64,000 nt of DNA from an uncultured Bacteroidales bacterium (GCA_905234455.1 CAJOIH010000007.1:62001-126000), one strand, 5' to 3'. Positions 24,439-33,656 are shown, counted from the stretch's first letter. Notes: generated from the sequence alone by a model not told the origin. Numbers and translations: made by a program.

Positions 24439-25032
24439 ATGAAGAAGATTTGTGTTTTTTGTGGCAGCAGCATGGGTTTCAACCCCGTCTATCGCGAGAA
24501 GGCTGTCGAACTGGGCCGGGTGTTGGCCGAAAACGGATGCGAATTACTTTACGGAGGCGGTAGCGTAGGTCTGATGAAGGTCATCGCCGACGTGATGCTG
24601 GAACGCGGCTGCAAAGTCACTGGCACCATCACCCAACATTTGATGGACATGCATGTCGGTCATTCCGAGATTGACGAAATGATCGTGGTGGACTCGATGG
24701 CCGAGCGCAAAAAGTATCTGGAAGACGAGGCCGACGGCTTCATTGCGATGCCAGGCGGCATCGGCACCATGGACGAGTTTTTCGAGGTCTACGTGCTCAG
24801 CCAGCTGCGCGTGTTCGACAAGCCCGTGGCGCTCTTCAACGTCAACGGCTACTACGACGGCATCATTGAGTTCATCGCCCACATCGCCAAAGAAGGCTTC
24901 ATGCGCAAGGAACATGCTGAGAACCTCATTGTCAGCGACGACCCGAAGGACATGCTCGAAAAGATGAAGCAATTCCAGCCGGCCGATGTGACGAAGTGGG
25001 TGGTGGAAATCAAAGAACAGGTGAGAGGTTAG
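24439..25032 (+). CDS. LOG-family (lysine decarboxylase-like) nucleotide 5'-monophosphate phosphoribohydrolase
   Basis: 197 residues from ATG 24439, 14 nt after a TATCTTTG box. The Rossmann motifs ICVFCGSSMG, LLYGGGSVGLM and the catalytic PGGIGTMDEFFEV are intact; the PGGxGTxxE motif marks LOG proteins, which release free bases from cytokinin-type or other nucleoside monophosphates. Older annotation calls these lysine decarboxylases, which is not supported by the motif. The last codons (VRG) and the stop lie in a GTGAGAGGTTAGAG simple repeat. Confidence 0.9.
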   Translation: MKKICVFCGSSMGFNPVYREKAVELGRVLAENGCELLYGGGSVGLMKVIADVMLERGCKVTGTITQHLMDMHVGHSEIDEMIVVDSMAERKKYLEDEADGFIAMPGGIGTMDEFFEVYVLSQLRVFDKPVALFNVNGYYDGIIEFIAHIAKEGFMRKEHAENLIVSDDPKDMLEKMKQFQPADVTKWVVEIKEQVRG

Positions 25033-25050
25033 AGGTGAGAGGTTAGAGGT
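25021..25050 (+). repeat. Simple GTGAGAGGTTAGAG repeat
   Basis: Two tandem GTGAGAGGTTAGAG units (25021-25050) overlap the stop codon of the LOG gene. Similar in style and position to the GTGAGGAGTTAG tracts at 2921 and 32809. Confidence 0.8.
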
Positions 25051-25069
25051 AATTAATACAGTTTTAAAA

Positions 25070-26098
25070 ATGATAATCATTGGAATTACGGGGACGTTGG
25101 GCGCTGGGAAAGGCACCATCGTCGACTATTTGATCAAGAACAAGGGCTTCGTGCATTACTCCGTGCGGGCCTTCATTGCCGAACAAATTGAGAAAAGAGG
25201 ACAGGAGGTGAACCGCGACACGCTCACTGCCATGGGCAACGAACTGCGGGCGGCCCATTCGCCGAGCTACATCACCGACCAGCTCTACGAACGTGCCAAA
25301 GCCGAAGGCAAAAACGCCGTCATCGAGAGCGTCAGAACCCCTGGCGAGATCGCTTCCTTACGGCAAAAAGGCGAGTTTTACCTCTTCGCCGTCGACGCCG
25401 ACCGTAAGATCCGTTACGACCGCATCTACCTGCGCGGCTCGGAGACCGACCACGTGAGCTTCGAGACTTTCGTGGCCAACGAGGAACGCGAAATGACCGC
25501 TACCGACCCCAACAAGCAGAACCTCGGCGAATGCATCAAGCAGGCCGATTTCGTCTTTATGAACGACGGCACCATCGGCGAGCTGCACCAGCAGGTGGAG
25601 AAGGTGCTCACCCAACTTCATGTGCGCCCTTCGTGGGACGACTATTTCCTGAATCTGGCCGACACCGTGTCGGAGCGCGCCACCTGCAACCGCGGACGCA
25701 GCGGCTGCGTCATCGTCAAAGACAAGCAGATCCTTGTGACCGGCTACGTTGGCTCACCCAAGGGACTCCCCCACTGCGACGACGTAGGTCACTTGTTCCG
25801 CAAGACCATCCATGAAGACGGCTCGGTGACCCAGCACTGCGTGCGCACCGTCCACGCCGAGCAGAACGCCATCTGCCAAGCTGCCCGCAGGGGCATCGCC
25901 TTGGATGGCAGCACCTTGTATTGCCGCATGACCCCCTGCCGCACCTGCGCCATGCTCATCATCAATTGCGGCATCGTCCGCGTGGTGTGCGAACGCCGTT
26001 ACCACGACGGCGCCGAGTCGGAAGAGATGTTCCGCCAAGTGGGCATCCAACTTGAATACAAATACGACGAGGTACAGCAGTACGAGGGACAGAAATAA
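25070..26098 (+). CDS. Fusion of P-loop nucleotide-kinase-like domain and dCMP/cytidylate-type deaminase
   Basis: 342 residues. The N-terminal ~185 residues have a P-loop GTLGAGKG (9-16) and a dephospho-CoA kinase/AAA_18-like layout (VIESVRTPGEI, FYLFAVDADRKIRYDRI). The C-terminal half is a zinc deaminase with HAEQNAICQAA and TPCRTCAM, the HxE and PCxxC signatures of dCMP deaminase. It would make dUMP for thymidylate synthesis. The fused P-loop domain may be a dNMP kinase or a regulatory nucleotide sensor (inference). Tail-to-tail with the next minus-strand gene, 3-nt gap. Confidence 0.87.
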   Translation: MIIIGITGTLGAGKGTIVDYLIKNKGFVHYSVRAFIAEQIEKRGQEVNRDTLTAMGNELRAAHSPSYITDQLYERAKAEGKNAVIESVRTPGEIASLRQKGEFYLFAVDADRKIRYDRIYLRGSETDHVSFETFVANEEREMTATDPNKQNLGECIKQADFVFMNDGTIGELHQQVEKVLTQLHVRPSWDDYFLNLADTVSERATCNRGRSGCVIVKDKQILVTGYVGSPKGLPHCDDVGHLFRKTIHEDGSVTQHCVRTVHAEQNAICQAARRGIALDGSTLYCRMTPCRTCAMLIINCGIVRVVCERRYHDGAESEEMFRQVGIQLEYKYDEVQQYEGQK

Positions 26099-26101
26099 AA
26101 C

Positions 26102-26863
26102 TTAAAGCTCGCGGCCGGTAATATCGTATTTCTTACCGTCCTTGATGATGACGATACCGCCATTCTCAAAGACTTTCTCCACTTGGGGTTCGGGTTGGAG
26201 AATTTCCTCCACGCCAAAGCCTTCCACTATGATACGGACCTGCTTGGCCGGCAAACCGTCGGCATAGCAAATGCCTCCGTAACTGTCGTTGAGGCCGCCT
26301 CCGCGAGGCTTCTGAAGCCAGCATTCCTTGAGGTTCATCACCGACGTGTGCACGGCCAACTCAGCGGTGGTCACTTCCGCATGAAGTATTGCAGCGTTTA
26401 CCGTAAGCTCTTCGCAATCAAGCGCATACATATTATTCTGTGAATTGCGTGAAAGCAAGTCGAGAAACACTTTGGGCTGAAGCGTCAACGATTTGCATTT
26501 CAAGGCAGAGCCAGAGATGTTGGAGGTGATCTTCAAATAGCCGTCACCCACCGTTTCCACTACAATGGGATCGTCACTACTAATGGATGCCGCAAACTTG
26601 GCATTGCCTTCCAACACCACATGGAATTCGTTGCCGGTATGGATTTCCACCAAGCCGTGACTTAGATTGTACCCGAAACCATCGCGAAGCACCAAGCCAT
26701 TCCCTTCCACATCATACGAGGCCATGCCGTCGCCAAAGATGTCGGCGGCGTTTTCGGCCGTCACCTCAAGGTCGCCAAACACGATACCGTAGTTTTGGCT
26801 TACAAGAGGTGTGGCGGTCATCAGCATCGCCATGACCGCCAACAGATGAGCAAATCTCCTCAT
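26102..26863 (-). CDS. Exported protein of unknown function with conserved C-terminal tail
   Basis: 253 residues with a signal peptide (to PLVSQ). The body is predominantly beta (parallel-strand-like alternation: LVEIHTGNEFHVVLEGNAKFAASI, LKITSNISGSALKCKSLTLQPKVFL), compatible with an adhesin-like or DUF2807-type beta-helix. The C-terminus, FENGGIVIIKDGKKYDITGREL, resembles the short tail found on many secreted Bacteroidales proteins (IxxxGKxYDxxGxxL). Function not recognised. It is 6 nt downstream of a GRAM/PH-like gene in the same orientation. Confidence 0.72.
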   Translation of the reverse strand: MRRFAHLLAVMAMLMTATPLVSQNYGIVFGDLEVTAENAADIFGDGMASYDVEGNGLVLRDGFGYNLSHGLVEIHTGNEFHVVLEGNAKFAASISSDDPIVVETVGDGYLKITSNISGSALKCKSLTLQPKVFLDLLSRNSQNNMYALDCEELTVNAAILHAEVTTAELAVHTSVMNLKECWLQKPRGGGLNDSYGGICYADGLPAKQVRIIVEGFGVEEILQPEPQVEKVFENGGIVIIKDGKKYDITGREL

Positions 26864-26869
26864 ATCACC

Positions 26870-27223
26870 TTATTTGTTGATTCTTTCCTCGAGAGCTGCG
26901 ATGATGCCGTTGCGTTTCTTGCGGAACACATTGGAGAAACGAAGGGTGTTGCCATCCTTCAGGTCGATCTTGAAGCCACCGAGGCCGAATTTGCCATACG
27001 TGGCAACTTCGCTCAAGTCGATGCACCACGACTTAGGAGTGCCACCGAGTTTGTCAAAGCCACTAGCCGTCTGGTTGGGCGACACAAGGTAATAAATCTT
27101 GTCGGGGGTGATGTACATGGTACCCTCACATGTGGAAACGCGGGTTTTGTTGTAAAGGACCTCGAAGGCCTCTTTTTTCATGTCGGCCAGGTCGGCCAAA
27201 GTCAAATTTTCAAGTTCAATCAT
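26870..27223 (-). CDS. Small PH/GRAM-like domain protein
   Basis: 117 residues, no signal peptide. The alternation MYITPDKIYYLVSP...SWCIDLSEVATYGKFGLGGFKIDLKDGNTLRFSNV and the final helix (KRNGIIAALEERI) give a seven-strand plus helix layout like bacterial PH or GRAM domains, which bind lipids or proteins. This is a structural guess from the pattern. It lies between the antiporter gene and an exported-protein gene, all on the minus strand. Confidence 0.62.
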   Translation of the reverse strand: MIELENLTLADLADMKKEAFEVLYNKTRVSTCEGTMYITPDKIYYLVSPNQTASGFDKLGGTPKSWCIDLSEVATYGKFGLGGFKIDLKDGNTLRFSNVFRKKRNGIIAALEERINK

Positions 27224-27249
27224 GATACAATTATTTTAAAGTTAAACAG

Positions 27250-28818
27250 TTATACTTTCTTTCCTGCAAAACGTACGATTACGCCAAGAATGGCAAAGGC
27301 GATGAGAAACGCCACCCAAGAGGGCAGTCCCAAAGCCGTGGGCAACACACCCACCAACAAAGCCACACCGCCTACGGTGAGGGCGTATGGCATCTGGGTG
27401 CCTACATGGCTCAAATGGTCGCATTGCGACGACAAGGAGCTCATGATGGTGGTATCGGAGATTGGCGAACAGTGGTCGCCCATGACGGCACCGGCCAACA
27501 CCGAGGCCACCACATTGTAGAATATAGGCAGGGTCTGCTCAACGGAGAAGCCCTGGTCCTGACACAACAGCCATGAGGCCGGTAAGATCAATGGATAGAG
27601 GATGGCCATGGTTCCCCATGAGGTACCCGTGGAGAAGCCTATCAAAGCCGCCAGCACAAAAGTGATGACCGGCACCAAGGCGGGCGACAGCGACCACTGC
27701 ACCAGCAGCTGCGAGACAAACTCGGCGGTATGCATATCCTTAGTAACCAAGGCGATGGACCATGCCATGGTAAGGATGACCACTGCGTTGAACATCGATT
27801 TGAAACCTTCCACCGAGGCCTCCATGACCTTGGCGAACTTCACCTTGCGACGCAGCAGCGTTATGATGATGGCCGTAAGCAATGAGCACAGCGACGACCA
27901 AAGCAGGGCAGTGTAGGAGTCGGCTTGGCCGATGGTGGCGGAGAGTCTGGAGAAGAATCCGTGACTCGCATCCGACCACACACTTGCATCGTAACCCGTG
28001 GCAAACAGTCCTGCCACCGTGCCGACAATAAGCACCACCAGGGGAATCAGTGCGTCGATGGCATGCCCCTGTTCCTGTGTTTCGGTATTTTCACCTTCTT
28101 GAACAACACCTTGGCTTCGGGCCTTGCGTTCCGCCTTGAGCATGGGACCGAAATCGCGGCCGCTCAAAATCAGCATCAGCACGAAGGCGAGCGTAAGGAA
28201 GGGATAGAAACTGTAAGCCAACGACTGGAAGAACACCGAGTACGACGACATCTCCAGTCCCAGATGGTTGATACCGTCCTGGATGTAGCTCAGCTCGGCC
28301 CCAATCCATGTTGTGATGAAGGCTACCGCCACCACAGGCGCCGAGGTGGAGTCGACGATGTACGCCAGCTTCTCGCGTGAAATCTTCAGCTTGTCGGCCA
28401 ACGGGCGCATGGTGTTGCCCACCACCAAAGTGTTCGAGTAGTCGTCAAAAAACACGCAGAGGTCCATCACGAAGGTCATCAGCTGTCCCGAACGCGGTCC
28501 CCTAGCTCTTCTGGAGAGCCTATTGACGATGCCACGCATGCCTCCGTTCACGGTAATCACCTTCACCATGCCGCCAATCAACAAGGTGAAAATGATGATT
28601 TTCACATGGTCGGAATCGTAAAGCGAGCCCACCATGTAGGTGTCGACCGTCCTCAAAAGGCCGCTACCCAAAGCTTCTAGGGGACCGCAGCCACCGTAGA
28701 GCGACATGATGAAGGTTCCGGTGAGGATACCAAAAAACAAGGAAGAGATCACTTCCTTGAGCAGAAGTGCCATTAGTATGGCCACCAAAGGGGGCAATAT
28801 GGACATCCACAATGGCAT
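27250..28818 (-). CDS. NhaC-family Na+/H+ antiporter
   Basis: 522-residue inner-membrane transporter with about 11-12 hydrophobic helices. Family signs are FFDDYSNTLVVGNTMRPLADK, the VDSTSAPVVAVAFITTWIGAELSYI segment, the IGFSTGTSWGTMAILYPL block and the ion-site GDHCSPISDTTIMSS. A hydrophilic loop rich in E and Q (about 238-255) connects the halves. Likely exchanges Na+ for H+, possibly coupled to an organic acid as in some NhaC relatives. 26 nt upstream of the PH/GRAM-like gene. Confidence 0.9.
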   Translation of the reverse strand: MPLWMSILPPLVAILMALLLKEVISSLFFGILTGTFIMSLYGGCGPLEALGSGLLRTVDTYMVGSLYDSDHVKIIIFTLLIGGMVKVITVNGGMRGIVNRLSRRARGPRSGQLMTFVMDLCVFFDDYSNTLVVGNTMRPLADKLKISREKLAYIVDSTSAPVVAVAFITTWIGAELSYIQDGINHLGLEMSSYSVFFQSLAYSFYPFLTLAFVLMLILSGRDFGPMLKAERKARSQGVVQEGENTETQEQGHAIDALIPLVVLIVGTVAGLFATGYDASVWSDASHGFFSRLSATIGQADSYTALLWSSLCSLLTAIIITLLRRKVKFAKVMEASVEGFKSMFNAVVILTMAWSIALVTKDMHTAEFVSQLLVQWSLSPALVPVITFVLAALIGFSTGTSWGTMAILYPLILPASWLLCQDQGFSVEQTLPIFYNVVASVLAGAVMGDHCSPISDTTIMSSLSSQCDHLSHVGTQMPYALTVGGVALLVGVLPTALGLPSWVAFLIAFAILGVIVRFAGKKV

Positions 28819-28856
28819 CTTTTAAAAATTTTGCACCAAAATTACATTTTTTTTTG

Positions 28857-28864
28857 TACTTTTG
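28857..28864 (+). promoter_or_regulatory. -7 promoter element of lipoprotein gene
   Basis: TACTTTTG (28857-28864), 28 nt before the ATG at 28893. A TTTG at 28830-28833 gives a 23-nt spacer, slightly long for a -33 box. Confidence 0.55.
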
Positions 28865-28892
28865 CAATCTGAAATCCTAAACTTACAACAAT

Positions 28893-29747
28893 ATGAAAAA
28901 ATTATTCTTTGCATTGGCTTGCGTGATCGGTCTGATGACCTTTGCAGGCTGCACTCAGGAACAGATTGACGACATCATGGCCCAGAAGCCCACTGTTGAA
29001 TTCGTGTCAGGCGAAGGCCTCATTTCAACCAACAACAGTTTTTATGTTGACACTGAGCTGAATTTCAAGGTGAAGATCGCCCCGAACGCTGGCAGCAATC
29101 AACCCTTGACCAACTTCGACTTCTCCATCACGAACCTCAATGGCAACACTGTGTATAACAGAAAGCCTGAATTCAACGCCTCGGCCGAGAATATCCTCGA
29201 CTTCCAGTTCACTCCTACAGAGGCTTCGACCTACACCGTCACTGCCACTGTCACTGACCAGGCCGGCAAAGTGAACGTCGCCACCCTCGTCATCGACATC
29301 GCCCAACCCGTTATCGAAGGCATCGGCACTTTCACTGGCGCCTTGAACATCTCAGGCCATGTCACCACCAACGAAGTGGTCGGCTATTCCTACGATGACG
29401 ACTACAACATGGAGAACCTTGTCACCACCATCACCCTGGGCGCTATCGACGACAACAACCGTGTGAGTGCCACCATCGAAATTGACGGCACCCCCGTCAC
29501 CCTCTATGGCACCATGGTGAACGACGTCATCACCTTCGACGAGTTCCACTTCAACAAGAGCATCAGCATCACTGTTGACGTCACCCTTGACCTCATCATG
29601 AACATGACCGGCATCCTCGCCAACGACGAATTGGTTCTGAGCGGTACCGCCACTGGTTCTGGTTCTGCCACTGTGCTTGTGGTCACCGTTACCGCCAACT
29701 ACACTGGCGACATCGAAGGCACCCTCACCAAGGTCGTTGAGGAATAA
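28893..29747 (+). CDS. Lipoprotein with Ig-like beta domains
   Basis: 284 residues. Signal peptide with a lipobox ending in TFAGC (Cys near 20). Two beta regions are visible. The first (about 33-135) reads like an Ig/PKD fold (STYTVTATVTDQAGKVNVATLVIDI). The second (140-284) is a repetitive beta sheet (GTFTGALNISGHVT...ILANDELVLSGTATGSGS...TANYTGDIEGTL), similar to calycin or CBD-type folds. No enzyme motif. Probably surface or periplasmic. Followed at 29770 by a terminator. Confidence 0.8.
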   Translation: MKKLFFALACVIGLMTFAGCTQEQIDDIMAQKPTVEFVSGEGLISTNNSFYVDTELNFKVKIAPNAGSNQPLTNFDFSITNLNGNTVYNRKPEFNASAENILDFQFTPTEASTYTVTATVTDQAGKVNVATLVIDIAQPVIEGIGTFTGALNISGHVTTNEVVGYSYDDDYNMENLVTTITLGAIDDNNRVSATIEIDGTPVTLYGTMVNDVITFDEFHFNKSISITVDVTLDLIMNMTGILANDELVLSGTATGSGSATVLVVTVTANYTGDIEGTLTKVVEE

Positions 29748-29769
29748 TCCTGATCCAACGAATGGAAAT

Positions 29770-29802
29770 AAAAAACGGGCCTCGAAAGAGACCCGTTTTT
29801 TT
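29770..29802. terminator. Bidirectional rho-independent terminator
   Basis: AAAAAACGGG...CCCGTTTTTTT with a CTC-GAAA-GAG upper stem (one C.A mismatch). It separates the lipoprotein gene from the convergent initiator tRNA and serves both strands. Confidence 0.85.
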
Positions 29803-29805
29803 GAG

Positions 29806-29877
<72 letters not shown>

Positions 29878-29932
29878 TCGTGATACATCAATTTTTCTTT
29901 CACCGCAAGAGTTTTAACGATTTTTTTCAAAA

Positions 29933-30814
29933 ATGAGCCATAAAGCAGGTTACGTCAACATCATCGGGCGGCCCAACGTGGGCAAGTCGACCCTCATGAA
30001 CCAACTGGTGGGTGAGAAGATCTCCATCATCACCTCCAAGGCCCAGACCACACGCCACCGCATCCTCGGCATCGTCAACGGCGACGACTTCCAGATCGTC
30101 TTCTCCGACACCCCGGGCATCATCAAGGACCCGGCCTACAAGATGCATGAGGTAATGAACCAATTCGTCAACGTGGCCCTCATCGACGCCGACTTGATCC
30201 TCTTTGTGGTCGACATCACCGACAAGAAGGTAGAGGAAAAGACCGTGGAGCGCCTGAAGACCATCGACATCCCCGTATTCGTGCTCATCAACAAGATCGA
30301 CCTGTCGGACCAACAGGGACTGGAGAAGGCCGTTGCTTATTGGGAGCAGGAGCTGCCCAACGCCACCATCTTCCCCATCTCGGCCCAACACAATGCCAAT
30401 GTGCAGCATGTGTTCGAGCAGATCCTCACCAAGCTGCCCGAATGCCCGCCCTATTTCCCCAAGGACGAACTCACCGACCGCTCCATGCGTTTCTTCATCA
30501 CCGAGATCATTCGCGAGAAGATCCTCTTAAACTACCAGCAGGAGATTCCCTATTCCGTGCAAGTCGAAGTGGAATCGTACGAAGAGACGGAGAGGCACGT
30601 GCACATCCGCTCGGTCATCTACGTGGCCCGCGACTCGCAAAAGGCCATCATCATCGGCAAGGGCGGCAGCGCCATCAAGAAACTCGGCATGCAAGCCCGG
30701 GCCGACATCGAAGAATTCACGGGAAAGAAGATCTTCCTGGAATTGTTCGTGAAGGTCGACAAGGACTGGAGAGACAACGAACAAGAACTGAAACGCTTCG
30801 GGTATGAAGCATAA
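29933..30814 (+). CDS. era: GTPase Era
   Basis: 293 residues. The G domain has [10 protein letters not shown] (12-21), SDTPGI and NKID. The C-terminal KH domain has IIIGKGGSAIKKLG (about 239-252) and binds the 3' end of 16S rRNA. Era assists 30S maturation and couples it to growth. Length is normal (E. coli Era 301). It is transcribed together with a lipoprotein gene and der, another ribosome GTPase gene, downstream. Confidence 0.97.
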   Translation: MSHKAGYVNIIGRPNVGKSTLMNQLVGEKISIITSKAQTTRHRILGIVNGDDFQIVFSDTPGIIKDPAYKMHEVMNQFVNVALIDADLILFVVDITDKKVEEKTVERLKTIDIPVFVLINKIDLSDQQGLEKAVAYWEQELPNATIFPISAQHNANVQHVFEQILTKLPECPPYFPKDELTDRSMRFFITEIIREKILLNYQQEIPYSVQVEVESYEETERHVHIRSVIYVARDSQKAIIIGKGGSAIKKLGMQARADIEEFTGKKIFLELFVKVDKDWRDNEQELKRFGYEA

Positions 30815-30847
30815 ATAAAAACACCAACCTCAAAAAACAAAACCAAC

Positions 30848-31462
30848 ATGAAAAAACTGCTATTCATCTCCTTGCTGTTCACTGTAGCCTGTGTCAGCTC
30901 ATCCTACAAAGACCAAAACGCCGACAAACAGCTGGTTAAAAACCTGATAGGGACCTGGAACGGATCGGTCTACATCGATGACGAGGAAATCCCCACCGAT
31001 TACCAGTTTTTCGAGAGCACCGACGGCACCACGGGCCACTTCGTCGAAATCTCTTATCTTCACGAATATGACGGAGACTTTGACATCCGTTACTTTGCTT
31101 ATGTGAGCGGAGATTATTCCGTAAAAGACGGACGGCTATCCTTGACTTATTATCCGGAGACGACGGATGCCGAGGCCTACGACGACGATTATTTAATGGA
31201 GTATGTCGCTGCCCTGATGAGATACTATCAGGAAGAAGGCAGGGAACTCCTTTGGGACAACGATGAAGAATTGGCCGGTTCGGTCCTCGAAATGTTAGCG
31301 GAGCAATGGAGTGAGGTTTGCGAAGAACGCAACAAAACAGGTGTCAACTTCAACAACTTGACCGTCACCGAGGACAAGATGAGCTTTGTGGCGGGTGAAC
31401 GGACCTTGGAGTTCACCAAGGCCGAACAGGATTGGTTTACGGCCTATCCTTTTGCTGAGTAA
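30848..31462 (+). CDS. Lipoprotein of unknown function
   Basis: 204 residues. Signal peptide with the lipobox LFTVAC (Cys 15). The mature domain begins LVKNLIGTWNGSVYIDDEEIPTDYQF, a lipocalin-like opening (GTW followed by strands). A helical acidic insertion (EYVAALMRYYQEEGRELLWDNDEE) follows, then a final strand pair (NNLTVTEDKMSFVAGERTLEFTK). Not assigned to a characterised family. Lies between era and der; the downstream der gene has its own TATCTTTG box. Confidence 0.75.
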   Translation: MKKLLFISLLFTVACVSSSYKDQNADKQLVKNLIGTWNGSVYIDDEEIPTDYQFFESTDGTTGHFVEISYLHEYDGDFDIRYFAYVSGDYSVKDGRLSLTYYPETTDAEAYDDDYLMEYVAALMRYYQEEGRELLWDNDEELAGSVLEMLAEQWSEVCEERNKTGVNFNNLTVTEDKMSFVAGERTLEFTKAEQDWFTAYPFAE

Positions 31463-31477
31463 TCCCAAGAGATTTCT

Positions 31478-31485
31478 TATCTTTG
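31478..31485 (+). promoter_or_regulatory. -7 promoter element of der
   Basis: TATCTTTG 19 nt upstream of the der ATG (31505), with TTTG at 31451-31454 (23-nt spacer) as a possible -33 box. It lies just after the stop of the preceding lipoprotein gene. Confidence 0.6.
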
Positions 31486-31504
31486 CCGCCAAATTCAAAA
31501 GACC

Positions 31505-32812
31505 ATGTCAAACATCGTAGCAATTGTAGGTCGCCCCAACGTGGGCAAATCAACCCTGTTCAACCGCATGTTGAAGGAACGCAAGGCCATCGTGGAGGAG
31601 ACCAGTGGCGTCACCCGCGACCGGCATTACGGCAAGAGTGACTGGAACGGCAAGGAATTCACTGTGATCGACACCGGGGGCTATGTGGTCGGGTCGGACG
31701 ACATCTTCGAGGAGGAGATCCGCAAGCAGGTCGACCTCGCCATCGACGAGGCCGACGTCATCGTCTTCGTGGTGAATGGCCGCGATGGGCTCCATGTGCT
31801 CGACGAAGAGGTGGCCCTGATCCTGCGCCAGCAGAAGAAACCCGTCCTCTTGGCTGTCAACAAGATCGACGAGCCGAGCAAGGAGGTGCTGACCGCCGAG
31901 TTCTACGCCCTTGGGTTGGGTGAGCCCTACCCTATCTCCGCCATGACTGGTGGCGGCACCGGCGATCTGCTTGACAAGGTGTGCGAGCTGCTGCCCAGCG
32001 ACACCACCGACTTCGACACCTCGCTACCCCGCTTCACCGTGGTGGGTCGCCCCAACGTGGGCAAGTCGTCGTTGATCAACGCCTTCCTTGGCACCGACCG
32101 CCATATCGTCACCGACATCGCCGGCACCACCCGCGACACCAACGACACGCGCTACAACGCCTTCGGCATGGACTTCATGCTCGTCGACACCGCCGGGCTC
32201 CGCAAGAAGAGCAAGGTGGAGGAAGACATCGAGTTTTACTCGGTGATGCGCTCCATCCGCGCCATCGAGAGCTGCGACGTGGCCATCCTCATGATCGACG
32301 CGCAGAACGGCTTCGAGGCCCAGGACATGAACATCCTCCGCCTCGTCGAGAAGAACCGCAAAGGCCTGGTGGTGGTAGTCAACAAATGGGACCTCATCGA
32401 GAAGGACTCCAACACCCACCTGGAATACGAACGCGCCATCAAGGCACGCACCGCTCCGTTCACCGACTATCCCATCATCTTCACCTCGGCCATCAACAAG
32501 CAGCGCATCTTCAAGGTGCTCGAGACCGCCCATCAGGTCTACGAGAACCGCGAGCGCCGCATTCCCGTACGCGAGCTCAACGACGTGATGCTCGAGATCA
32601 TCGGATCGGTGCCGCCCCCGACAGCCTCGCGTGGACGATACATCAAGATCAAGTACATCACCCAGCTCAAGGGCATCTTCCCGCAATTCATCTTCTTCTG
32701 CAACCTCCCCAAGGACGTGAAGGAGTCGTATGAAAGATTCCTTGAGAACAAAATCAGGGAGAACTGGAACTTCACCGGAGTGCCGATTCAGATGATATTC
32801 AAGGAGAAGTGA
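31505..32812 (+). CDS. der: Ribosome biogenesis GTPase Der (EngA)
   Basis: 435 residues with two tandem G domains: [11 protein letters not shown] (9-19) with DTGGY and NKID, then [11 protein letters not shown] (about 181-191) with DTAGL and NKWD. A C-terminal KH-like domain ends in [18 protein letters not shown], normal for EngA. It is needed for 50S assembly. The stop codon adjoins a GTGAGGAGTTAG repeat tract followed at once by the next lipoprotein gene. Confidence 0.97.
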   Translation: MSNIVAIVGRPNVGKSTLFNRMLKERKAIVEETSGVTRDRHYGKSDWNGKEFTVIDTGGYVVGSDDIFEEEIRKQVDLAIDEADVIVFVVNGRDGLHVLDEEVALILRQQKKPVLLAVNKIDEPSKEVLTAEFYALGLGEPYPISAMTGGGTGDLLDKVCELLPSDTTDFDTSLPRFTVVGRPNVGKSSLINAFLGTDRHIVTDIAGTTRDTNDTRYNAFGMDFMLVDTAGLRKKSKVEEDIEFYSVMRSIRAIESCDVAILMIDAQNGFEAQDMNILRLVEKNRKGLVVVVNKWDLIEKDSNTHLEYERAIKARTAPFTDYPIIFTSAINKQRIFKVLETAHQVYENRERRIPVRELNDVMLEIIGSVPPPTASRGRYIKIKYITQLKGIFPQFIFFCNLPKDVKESYERFLENKIRENWNFTGVPIQMIFKEK

Positions 32813-32832
32813 GGAGTTAGGAGTGAGGAGTT
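32809..32832 (+). repeat. Simple GTGAGGAGTTAG-type repeat, copy 2
   Basis: The same 24 bp as at 2921-2944, here overlapping the der stop codon (TGA within AGTGAGG) and touching the start of the next gene. Confidence 0.85.
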
Positions 32833-33258
32833 ATGAAAAAGAATTTACTATATTTTCTATTAATATTGTTGCTGTCATCTTGCGGTAACAACCGACTCAC
32901 GGAGAAGGTCATCACCACCTACGACAACGGCCAACCTGCCAAGGTGTATTATTATGACGCTGAAGGCCGATGGGTGAGCGAGGCGGATTATTATGACCAG
33001 GGCGCCCTCATGATGGAAGGCCCGATCGCCAACAATGTCCGGCAAGGGGAATGGACGTCCTATTTCCCTGATGGCAAGGTCCAAAGCACGGGGATCTATG
33101 AAGGGGGACTGCGCACTGGAGCAGCCAAGATTTATCACGAGAACGGCCAACTCTTCATGGATGGCTTCTATGCCAACGACTTCAAATGCGGCGAATGGGT
33201 TTTCTATGACGAGCAGGGTTACGAGGTAGACCGTCGCGATTACGGTCCTTGCGACTAA
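32833..33258 (+). CDS. MORN-repeat (YwqK-like) lipoprotein
   Basis: 141 residues with the lipobox LLLLSSC. The mature chain consists of MORN-like strands: YDNGQPAKVYYYDAEG, QGEWTSYFPDGKVQSTGIYEGG, TGAAKIYHENGQLFMDGFY and CGEWVFYDEQGYEV. These YxNGxxxxxGxYxxGxxxGxWxxY units are typical of the YwqK family, sometimes called an antitoxin on weak grounds. No toxin partner is adjacent. Probably an envelope protein of structural role. Confidence 0.82.
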   Translation: MKKNLLYFLLILLLSSCGNNRLTEKVITTYDNGQPAKVYYYDAEGRWVSEADYYDQGALMMEGPIANNVRQGEWTSYFPDGKVQSTGIYEGGLRTGAAKIYHENGQLFMDGFYANDFKCGEWVFYDEQGYEVDRRDYGPCD

Positions 33259-33656
33259 AGGTCGTCTTTCATTTTCTCGATCAAGCGGCGTTCCTTTTTG
33301 GTAGGACGTCCCGCACCACGGTCGCGCCATTCGCTCTTGAAGGCGTGCATAAACTCGATGCGTTCGTATTCCTCCTGGGGAGTGAGGTCGGCATAGACCT
33401 CGGGTACCATTTTGGCAGGGACCCGGTTTTTGATCACCGACTTCACCTGAACCACTTTGTGCAGCTGTTCGATCTGCACTTGGATAACGTCGCCTTCCTT
33501 GACTTCGCGTGAGGGTTTCACCGGGGTGTCGTCGATCTTCACCTTGCCGCCTTTGATGGCGTCGGTGGCGATGGCGCGCGTCTTGAAGAGACGCGCCGCC
33601 CAGAGCCATTTATCGATTCGCACTAAAGAGCAATCTTTCTCCTCTGTATTCTTCAT
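33255..33656 (-). CDS. S4-domain RNA-binding protein (Hsp15/HslR-like)
   Basis: 133 residues from ATG 33656. The S4 fold has VRIDKWLWAARLFKTRAIATDAIKGGKVKIDD (12-43), as in Hsp15, which rescues stalled 50S subunits carrying nascent chain. The basic tail (GRPTKKERRLIEK) is typical. The ATG start makes a 47-nt overlap with the preceding dihydroorotase gene. The in-frame GTG at 33623, preceded by AGGAG, reduces this to 14 nt and gives a 122-residue protein, so it may be the real start. Tail-overlaps the MORN lipoprotein gene by 4 nt. Confidence 0.88.
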   Translation of the reverse strand: MKNTEEKDCSLVRIDKWLWAARLFKTRAIATDAIKGGKVKIDDTPVKPSREVKEGDVIQVQIEQLHKVVQVKSVIKNRVPAKMVPEVYADLTPQEEYERIEFMHAFKSEWRDRGAGRPTKKERRLIEKMKDDL

